Assembly (NCBI GenBank): GCA_043762325.1
Contig: JAYUMU010000071.1
Coordinates: 1-16,784, forward strand
Source: JANXSS01 sp025356535
Lineage (GTDB): Bacteria; Pseudomonadota; Gammaproteobacteria; Burkholderiales; Burkholderiaceae_D
Length of the DNA: 16,784 nt
Direction: 5' to 3'
The notes under the pieces were generated by a model. It searched no databases. It worked only from the letters and a program-made list of their open reading frames with translations, and had not been told where the DNA came from. Both the position numbers and the translations under genes were made by a program. Each line of letters starts with the position of its first letter. Positions within the stretch are counted from its first letter, which is position 1. This document shows, piece after piece, positions 8,054-13,660 of the stretch.

Positions 8054-8574
8054 TGACGACCCTGAAAGTGATGATCATGCAGAGCTACCTCAAGCCGCAT
8101 TCCTTTGGCTGCCTGTTGCTGGCGGCCGCTGCCCTGGCCGGCGCGCCGGCGTATTCGCAGGTGCAGGACAGCGCGCAGCAGACGGCGTCGTCCGGCGTGC
8201 TGCAACCGGCAGGCGCAGCCGACGGCTTTTACGAACAGTTGGGCGGCAAGGACGGCGTGGCGGCAATCGTCGCGGAATTCGTCAGCATCATGCTGGCCGA
8301 CAAGCGCATTGCCGACACCTTCGAAGGCGTCGACATGGATCGCCTGCACGCCAAGCTGGCCGAGCAGTTCTGCATGGTCAGCGGCGGCCCCTGCAGCTAT
8401 ACCGGCAAATCGATGCAGGAAGTGCACGAAGACATGAAGATCAACAATGCGCGCTTCAATGCCTCGGTCGAAGACCTGCAAAGCGCCATGACGCGGCGCG
8501 GCGTGCCGTCACGGGTGCAGAACCGGTTGTTGGGCAAGCTTGCGCCGACCCAGCGCAGCATCGTTACGCAGTGA
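8053..8574 (+). CDS. Group I truncated hemoglobin with N-terminal signal peptide
   Basis: 173 residues from ATG 8053; ATGs at 8071 and 8077 are alternatives, and the last gives the cleanest signal peptide (MQSYLKPHSFGCLLLAAAALAG, cleavage after APAYS). The mature part (from about residue 57) is a 2-on-2 globin: FYEQLGGKDGVAAIV (helix A/B), DKRIADTF, QFCMVSGGPCSYTGKSM (E-F region with Cys107 and Cys114) and VHEDMKI with proximal heme ligand His125, then RFNASVEDL. Truncated hemoglobins bind O2, NO or CO, and most are cytoplasmic; here the leader predicts export to the periplasm, where the two cysteines could form a disulfide (inference). The gene overlaps the DUF3034 stop by one base and should be co-transcribed with it. 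Confidence 0.9.
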   Translation: MTTLKVMIMQSYLKPHSFGCLLLAAAALAGAPAYSQVQDSAQQTASSGVLQPAGAADGFYEQLGGKDGVAAIVAEFVSIMLADKRIADTFEGVDMDRLHAKLAEQFCMVSGGPCSYTGKSMQEVHEDMKINNARFNASVEDLQSAMTRRGVPSRVQNRLLGKLAPTQRSIVTQ

Positions 8575-8660
8575 CGCAGTAATGTCGTGACGCAGTGATG
8601 CAGCCGATGCAGCCGATGCAGCGCCTTCCGGCACCGGCGCGCCGCCCGGCTTGCGGATTC

Positions 8661-8687
8661 GACCGGCGACATGACGGTTCGCCGGTC
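8661..8687. terminator. Hairpin between convergent genes, possible bidirectional terminator
   Basis: GACCGGCGA (8661-8669) and TCGCCGGTC (8679-8687) form a perfect 9-bp stem with a 9-base loop. It lies between the hemoglobin stop (8574) and the acetyltransferase stop (8686-8688), where a terminator for both is expected. It lacks a U tract on either strand, so intrinsic termination is uncertain. Just upstream (about 8595-8620) are short GATGCAGCC tandem copies. Confidence 0.35.
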
Positions 8688-9189
8688 ACGACTGGCCTTC
8701 CCGCAGCATCTCCACATGCAGGATGTGGTCTTCGTCATACGGCGCCGATGCAGTCCTGAAGCCGAAGCCGGCATAGAAGTCCGCCAGATGCAGTTGCGCA
8801 CCGATGCGCACCGGCTGGCCGGGATAGAGCAGCTGGGCATGCTGCAGGCCGCGCGCCACCAGTTGCCGGCCCACGCCGGTGCCGCGCAGGGCCGGCGCCG
8901 ACACCACCCGCCCGATGGCGCATTCGACGAATTTCGCGCCCGGCGCCAGGATGCGCAGGTAACCCGCCAGGATGCGCGCGCCGTCGTGCATCTGCCAGGC
9001 CAGCAGGTGAAAGGCGGTCTGGTCGCGCCAGTCGATGTCCGAAAAGATGCACTCCTGTTCGACCACGAACACGTCCTGGCGCAAGGCCAGCATCGCATAG
9101 ACGTCGGCGGCCGACAGCGCCTCGAAGGCCGCCCATTGCCATGCCAGCGGCGCGCCGGCGCTCCCCTGCAGGGTGGTGGCGGCGCTCAC
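8686..9189 (-). CDS. ElaA-like GNAT family N-acetyltransferase
   Basis: 167 residues, usual length for ElaA-type GNAT proteins. The signature LRQDVFVVEQECIF followed by D-I-D-W-R-D and HLLAW near residues 36-66 is typical of the ElaA group. RGTGVGRQLV (about 101-110) is the acetyl-CoA pyrophosphate-binding loop, and the later IGAQLHLADFYAGFGF is the conserved C-terminal GNAT strand/helix. It probably transfers acetyl from acetyl-CoA to a small amine or protein N-terminus in the cytoplasm; the substrate of this group is not established. The ATG overlaps the stop of the upstream M13 peptidase gene by four bases (ATGA), so translation is coupled. Confidence 0.9.
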   Translation of the reverse strand: MSAATTLQGSAGAPLAWQWAAFEALSAADVYAMLALRQDVFVVEQECIFSDIDWRDQTAFHLLAWQMHDGARILAGYLRILAPGAKFVECAIGRVVSAPALRGTGVGRQLVARGLQHAQLLYPGQPVRIGAQLHLADFYAGFGFRTASAPYDEDHILHVEMLREGQS

Positions 9190-11315
9190 CAGATGTCCAC
9201 CCGCAAGGCGGCCGGTCGCAGCGGCGAGCGCGGCGCCGCACAGGCGAAGGCGGCGGCAAACTCCGGCATGTTGGCCAGCGGCGCCAGCACCCGGTATTTT
9301 TCCGGCGAATGCGGATTCGTGGCCAGCTGCAGGCGCAGTTTTTCGGGCCGGATGTTGGCGCGAAAGCTCTGCGCATAGGCCACGAAGAAGCGCTGCGCAA
9401 CGCCGAGGCCGTCGATCTCGGCCGGCTGCGGGTGCGTCTGCTGCGCCAGCATCAGGGCCTTGAAGGCGATCTTCAGGCCGCCGAGGTCGGCGATGTTTTC
9501 GCCGGCGGTGAGCTTGCCGTTGATGCGCACGTCGTCGATCGGCATGATGTCGTCGTACTGCGCCTCGATGACCTTAACCCGGGATAAAAAAGCGGTTTCA
9601 TCGGCCGGGCTCCACCAGCTCTTCAAATTGCCGGCGGCATCGAACTGGCGGCCCTCGTCGTCGAAGGCATGGGTGAGTTCATGGCCGATGGTCGCACCCG
9701 TATTGCCGTAGTTTGCCGCCGCATCGGCCTGCACATGAAACAGCGGCGGCTGCAGTATCCCGGCCGGGAACACCATCTCGTTCATCGTCGGATTGTAGTA
9801 GGCGTTGACGGTTGGCGGCGTCATGCCCCATTCGCCGCGATCGATCGGCCCGCCCAGTTTTGCCAGGTTGCGGCGAAACTCGAACTGCGCCGCCCGCAGC
9901 GAATTGCCGAAATACGACTGCTCGTCGATCTGCAATGTGCCGTAGTCGCGCCAGCGGTCCGGATAGCCGATCTTGACGACGACGGCGTCGAGTTTTTTCA
10001 GCGCCTCGGCCTTGGTGGCCGGCGTCATCCAGGCCAGCCCGTTGATGGTCTGGCGCATCGCCAGCCGGATGTTGGCAACCATGTCGAGCGCTTCGGCCTT
10101 TGCCGCCGGGCCGAAGTATTGTTCGACATACAGATCGCCGAGCGCCTCGCCGATGGCGCCGTCGATGGTGGTGAGCACCCGCTTCCAGCGCGGCTGCAGT
10201 TCCAGGGTGCCGGCCAGGATGCGGCCCTTGAAGGCGAAATCGGCATCGACGAACGGGGACGACAGGTCGCTCGCCGCGGCATTGACCAGCTGCCAGCGCA
10301 GGTAGGTGCGCCAGTGCGCCAGCGGCACCGTGGCCATCATCTTCGCCGACTCGGCAAAGAACAGCGGCTGGCCGACATTGAACTGTCCGGGTGCCGGCAG
10401 GCCGACGCCGGCGAAGTAGCTGCGCCAGTCGGCCTGTGGCGCGATCTTCCGCAGGCCCGCCAGGTCGACCAGGTGATACGAGGCTTGCGGGTCGCGCAGG
10501 GCCACCCTCGACAGCGACGCGCGCGCCAGCCGGGTTTCCAGCGCCAGCACGATTGCCGCATCCTGCGCCGCCGCCGCCGGTGTCTGGCCCAGCAGCGCCA
10601 GCATGCGCGCCACGTGCGACTGATATTGCGCGCGGATGGTGCGGGTCTTTTCATCCTGCTTCAGATAGTAGTCGCGGTCCGGCAGGCCGAGGCCGCCCTG
10701 GCCGAGCTGCGCGATGTAGCGCACCGTGTTCTTGGCATCCTGGTCGACGCCGAAGCCGAACAGCGGGCTCAGGCCGCTCGCATGAAAATGCCCGAGCAGC
10801 GCCGGCAGGTCGGCAGGCTTGTTCAGGCCGGCAATGCGCGCGAGTTCGCCTGCCAGCGGCGCCGCGCCGGCCGCCTCGATGCGCGCCTCGTCCATGCCGC
10901 TGCGATAGTAGGCGCCGACCATGGCCGCCGCGCGGCCGGACCTGATGCCGTCGGGCCCGGCGGACTGCGCCGCGGTGACCAGCGCCTTCAGAGCCGCCAG
11001 GTTGCGTTCGCTTACTTCGTCATAGGCGGTATAGCGCGAGCGGTCTGCCGGCACCGGATTGGCGGCGAGCCACTTGCCGTTCGCGTACTCGAAAAAATCC
11101 GTACAGGGATCGGCGTCGCGGTTCATCGTCTGTGGTTCGAGCACCAGCGCGGCGGTTGCGGGCAGGGCCTGCGCTATGGCGTCGCTGGCAGGCGCAGGCG
11201 CAACTGGCCCGGCGGACGCTGCGGCTGACACCGGCGCGGCAGCAAATGCCGTCAGGGCGAGCGCAATGGCAAGTGTGGCACGCAGCCGGCGCGGCGGCAG
11301 GCAGATATTTTTCAA
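9186..11315 (-). CDS. M13 family zinc metallopeptidase (neprilysin/PepO-like), exported
   Basis: 709 residues from a TTG start. Zinc site HELTH (His545, Glu546, His549) within GHELTHAFDDEG, and the third ligand Glu606 in GENIADLGGL, give the complete gluzincin set. NAYYNPTMNEMVFPAGILQPP precedes it, as in all M13 enzymes. The N-terminal M13 domain starts at DPCTDFFEYANGKW. The enzyme cleaves peptides of limited size on the amino side of hydrophobic residues. A signal peptide (MKNICLPPRRLRATLAIALALTAFAAAPVSA, shown here for its basic then hydrophobic pattern) predicts export to the periplasm. The start is chosen at TTG 11315 because AGGA (11324-11327) lies eight bases upstream; an in-frame ATG at 11351 adds 12 residues before the signal peptide. 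The open frame continues to 12146 but that extension is not coding. Coupled to the ElaA-like gene. Confidence 0.93.
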   Translation of the reverse strand: MKNICLPPRRLRATLAIALALTAFAAAPVSAAASAGPVAPAPASDAIAQALPATAALVLEPQTMNRDADPCTDFFEYANGKWLAANPVPADRSRYTAYDEVSERNLAALKALVTAAQSAGPDGIRSGRAAAMVGAYYRSGMDEARIEAAGAAPLAGELARIAGLNKPADLPALLGHFHASGLSPLFGFGVDQDAKNTVRYIAQLGQGGLGLPDRDYYLKQDEKTRTIRAQYQSHVARMLALLGQTPAAAAQDAAIVLALETRLARASLSRVALRDPQASYHLVDLAGLRKIAPQADWRSYFAGVGLPAPGQFNVGQPLFFAESAKMMATVPLAHWRTYLRWQLVNAAASDLSSPFVDADFAFKGRILAGTLELQPRWKRVLTTIDGAIGEALGDLYVEQYFGPAAKAEALDMVANIRLAMRQTINGLAWMTPATKAEALKKLDAVVVKIGYPDRWRDYGTLQIDEQSYFGNSLRAAQFEFRRNLAKLGGPIDRGEWGMTPPTVNAYYNPTMNEMVFPAGILQPPLFHVQADAAANYGNTGATIGHELTHAFDDEGRQFDAAGNLKSWWSPADETAFLSRVKVIEAQYDDIMPIDDVRINGKLTAGENIADLGGLKIAFKALMLAQQTHPQPAEIDGLGVAQRFFVAYAQSFRANIRPEKLRLQLATNPHSPEKYRVLAPLANMPEFAAAFACAAPRSPLRPAALRVDIW

Positions 11316-11559
11316 GATGGCGGTCCTCGGGACGTAAGCGGGCGCACGCATGTGGCCGCATTGCAGGCAAGACTTAACAGGCAGAAAGTATAAGCGCAAG
11401 CGACGGCTTGCGCGTGATGATCGCCACCGGCCGGGCTGGCATGCGGCACTGGTGCTCGCCAGCGGCATGGCCGAAGTCGCCGGTGGCGCCGGCGTGCTGC
11501 TGGCGCGCACCCGGCAGGCCACGAAAGCCCGATGCCCGCTGCAATGCCGCACCGCGTCG

Positions 11560-11620
11560 TTCGGCCGACCATACAGGCAGTCGCGATGGTACGCCGGCAA
11601 CCAACGCCTCCCGTTACAGT
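11560..11620 (+). promoter_or_regulatory. Imperfect PIP / hrpII-box-like promoter
   Basis: TTCGG (11560-11564), 15 bases, GTCGC (11580-11584), 30 bases, then TACAGT (11615-11620). The HrpX/HrpB-type consensus is TTCGB-N15-TTCGB-N30-32-YANNNT (hrpII box TTCG-N16-TTCG). Spacing fits exactly and the -10 fits, but the second half-site starts with G instead of T. It ends 66 bases upstream of the MGQC start codon. It is a candidate only; such a degenerate pattern can arise by chance. Confidence 0.35.
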
Positions 11621-11676
11621 ATAGAAAACACGGATGGCATCCTGCATTTTGCGGCATCCGTTTGTCTCCAGGCAAC

Positions 11677-11681
11677 GGGAG
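11677..11681 (+). promoter_or_regulatory. Shine-Dalgarno that fixes the MGQC start
   Basis: GGGAG is five bases upstream of ATG 11687. It supports this start over earlier in-frame starts (from 11408), whose translation is low-complexity Arg/Ala/Pro text. The choice matters because it places Gly at position 2. Confidence 0.7.
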
Positions 11682-11686
11682 CCGGC

Positions 11687-12952
11687 ATGGGTCAGTGTCA
11701 GTCATCACGTCGCAACCAGGGTCAAGGCGCTGCGCCTGCAGCCAGCCCGGGCGGCGCGCCGCCGCAAACAAATGCAGCGACATCCCCGCTGCTGACCAAT
11801 AGCGATGCAGACGGATCAGCCGCGGCCGGCGTGCACCGGCGCGCAACCGCCGGCGCCGTGCTCGCGGCTGCGCCGGCACTGCCGCGCCAGCGACAGGCGG
11901 CATTTGCCGCGCAGGCGGCGCCGGGCCCCATGCACGCAGTCCAGGCGCCGGCGTTCTCGCGTGCCGACATGCGCCAGCATGCGTGCGCAAGGGCAGGCCA
12001 GACCGCTGCCAACACGTACGGGCAGGTGCTGCATCCTTTTTCGCAGGCGCTGCGCGAACGCTATCCGCAATGCATCGCCAGCACGCGCAGCCGCGATCCG
12101 GCGGTAATCGTTCATGGCCAGGCTGCGCGGCGCTCTGAAAAAACACACGACGACGTCATGGTCCAAGGCTGCGATGGCAGGATCAGGCGCTTTCCGGTCG
12201 ACCGCGGCACCTCCTTTTTGGTGCGCAACGGCTGGCCCGACGGCTCGCTGCTCTGTCTCGGACGCACGTTCATCAGCCAGATCGGCATGCTGTACGACGC
12301 CCACAAGGATGCCGTTTCGGAATCGATCGGCGGCTATGTCATCGATGCCGACACGCAGCGCCTGGTCTACAAGGTCGGCGATGCACCGGTGCGCTCCCTG
12401 CGCGCCGACATCGACGTCTTTCCGCTGCCGGGCGCAAAGTGGATGGTGCCGCAGACCGAATTCAGGGGATGCACGTTTGCCTGCGAAAAAATGCTGCTGC
12501 TCGAAGGCAGGTCGGCAGCGGAAGCAACCGCGTTGATACGCGATTTCGATCCCCACGACTACCGCCGAAAGGTCGGTGACGTGGCGGCGGCGCTGCGCGC
12601 ATCGAGCCGACGCCTGCCCGAGGTCTTGTCGAAAACGCTGACAAGCGATGCCTGGATTGCGCTGCTGCGCAAATGCCTGGCAAGGCATGGCCCGGGCATT
12701 CTGAATGTCGACGGCCACGCCCGGATTCTGGACGCAATCGACACCACCGTCGACGGCCATGTCTTCACCATGCGCGATCCCTTCACCGGCAGTTTTTTGA
12801 AAATCAAAGACCATGAACAGTTCTGGTCGCCGGCCACGACGCTGAACCTGCAGGAAGGCGACACCGTGCGGCCGACCGACAGGCGAGCCCTGCGGAACCT
12901 GAGCGCCATCTTCCTGACGCAAACGGCGGCGCCGGACCAGGCGCCAGGGTAG
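11687..12952 (+). CDS. Putative papain-like cysteine peptidase with N-myristoylation motif; candidate effector
   Basis: 421 residues; I do not recognise a named family. The N-terminus MGQCQSSRR fits the eukaryotic N-myristoylation pattern (Gly2, small residue at 6, basic 8-9) with Cys4 for palmitoylation. Residues 10-100 are rich in Ala, Pro, Gln and Ser, as in secretion-signal and linker regions. The C-terminal half shows Gln256, Cys262 (PQTEFRGCTFACEKML), His344 (NVDGHARILDAI) and Asp364 (TMRDPFTGS). The Gln-Cys spacing of six is the papain value, and the Q-C-H-D order fits clan CA (C39, C58 YopT/AvrPphB, C70 AvrRpt2). There is no Sec signal or membrane segment. A PIP-like promoter lies upstream and an F-box-LRR gene is two genes downstream. 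I infer a type III effector protease; alternatives are a toxin or a non-catalytic papain-fold protein. Confidence 0.75.
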   Translation: MGQCQSSRRNQGQGAAPAASPGGAPPQTNAATSPLLTNSDADGSAAAGVHRRATAGAVLAAAPALPRQRQAAFAAQAAPGPMHAVQAPAFSRADMRQHACARAGQTAANTYGQVLHPFSQALRERYPQCIASTRSRDPAVIVHGQAARRSEKTHDDVMVQGCDGRIRRFPVDRGTSFLVRNGWPDGSLLCLGRTFISQIGMLYDAHKDAVSESIGGYVIDADTQRLVYKVGDAPVRSLRADIDVFPLPGAKWMVPQTEFRGCTFACEKMLLLEGRSAAEATALIRDFDPHDYRRKVGDVAAALRASSRRLPEVLSKTLTSDAWIALLRKCLARHGPGILNVDGHARILDAIDTTVDGHVFTMRDPFTGSFLKIKDHEQFWSPATTLNLQEGDTVRPTDRRALRNLSAIFLTQTAAPDQAPG

Positions 12953-13098
12953 GCCGCGCGGCTGCATCTGCCTGTGCGGCATTTTGCGCCACATCAGCCA
13001 AATGCCGATTGATGGCGTGCTTGCCGTCGGTGCGGGCACTTCAGTGCGCAGCGCTTCTCGAACCGATTGGTAAAACCGATCTTTCCGGGAGGCCGGCC

Positions 13099-13488
13099 AT
13101 GACGGCATCTGATGTCTACCGAAACTGTCTTGCAGCCACCACCGGTGCGCTCCTGCTGGCCGGCTGCATCGCCACCGAAAGCACGCCGCCGCCCCGGCCG
13201 AGTGCGTCCAGGGCGGCGTTACAGCCAATCCAGTCGCCGCAGGGCCTGCCGCCCGCAGAACCGTTGCAGCCCGTGCAGCCCGTGCAGCCACTGCAGCCAC
13301 TGCAGCCACTGCAGCCGGACGGCGCAGCCGAGCCGACTGCGCAGCCGCCAATGAGTTGCGAGATGTACCGGAAGATTACCCGCGTGATGACGCCGGCCGA
13401 GCAGCGCATCGTGATGCAGGCGCAGACCAAGGGTATGTCGCCGCAGATGCGGGCGCAGTATCTTGAGCGCATCCGGCATTGCAAGTGA
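13099..13488 (+). CDS. Small predicted lipoprotein with Gln-Pro repeat
   Basis: 129 residues from ATG 13099, chosen because GGGAGG (13087-13092) precedes it by six bases; an in-frame start exists at 13009 without such a site. MTASDVYRNCLAATTGALLLAGC ends in a perfect lipobox (LLAGC, Cys23 lipidation site). The mature protein begins Pro-rich, carries six Gln-Pro units (about residues 56-73: LQPVQPVQPLQPLQPLQP), and ends in a short alpha-helical, Met/Arg-rich domain with two cysteines (SCEMYRKITRVMTPAEQRIV ... IRHCK). The repeat would act as an extended spacer lifting the helical domain off the membrane (inference). No family recognised. It lies between the two candidate effectors on the same strand, 146 bp after the first. 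Confidence 0.8.
   Translation: MTASDVYRNCLAATTGALLLAGCIATESTPPPRPSASRAALQPIQSPQGLPPAEPLQPVQPVQPLQPLQPLQPDGAAEPTAQPPMSCEMYRKITRVMTPAEQRIVMQAQTKGMSPQMRAQYLERIRHCK
13264..13317 (+). repeat. 9-bp tandem repeat, six units, in frame in the lipoprotein gene
   Basis: Six units of NTGCAGCCN run without gap (TTGCAGCCC, GTGCAGCCC, GTGCAGCCA, CTGCAGCCA twice, CTGCAGCCG). The unit length is a multiple of three, so copy changes would alter the Gln-Pro spacer length without a frameshift. Confidence 0.9.
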
Positions 13489-13508
13489 TCGGCAATAATT
13501 TCTATATA
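13479..13508 (+). promoter_or_regulatory. Candidate promoter upstream of the LRR gene
   Basis: TTGCAA (13479-13484), 18 bases, TATATA (13503-13508; overlapping TATAAA at 13507). It lies in an AT-rich patch (about 13490-13520) that stands out in this GC-rich window, with its -35 inside the end of the lipoprotein gene. No second PIP-like box is seen in 13489-13660. Confidence 0.3.
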
Positions 13509-13660
13509 TAAATAATTTTGCTGTTCGTAAGTCCTGAAAAATCCTAAGGTCAAGCCGGTTTGCCCGATCGATCCTGCCCGCTGAAAATGCAGTGGCCCGG
13601 CCGGATTTCAGGTTCGGCCCGGCGTCCTGGCTGAGACAACCAAATAGGATTTACACGAAC

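Larger units (their letters stand above)
11316..11686. other. Divergent intergenic region between the M13 peptidase and the candidate effector gene
   Basis: 371 bp with no gene I can support; open frames here are low-complexity extensions of the neighbours. On the minus strand TATACT (11387-11392) is a plausible -10 for the M13 gene, without a good -35. On the plus strand there is a PIP-box-like promoter (separate entry) and the Shine-Dalgarno of the downstream gene. Confidence 0.6.

Noticed and set aside
9669..11228. 519-codon plus-strand open frame opposite the M13 peptidase
   Set aside because: Mirror of a well-identified M13 gene with an intact HELTH/ENIAD site; translation has unnatural Arg/Gln/Gly composition.
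11316..12146. N-terminal extension of the M13 frame by up to 277 codons
   Set aside because: It is low-complexity, has no homologous content, precedes the signal peptide and overlaps the divergent MGQC gene.
11816..13351. 511-codon minus-strand open frame opposite the MGQC gene and lipoprotein
   Set aside because: Arg/Ala/His-rich translation with no domain, spans two plus-strand genes that each have a ribosome site and clear features; typical antisense frame in GC-rich DNA.
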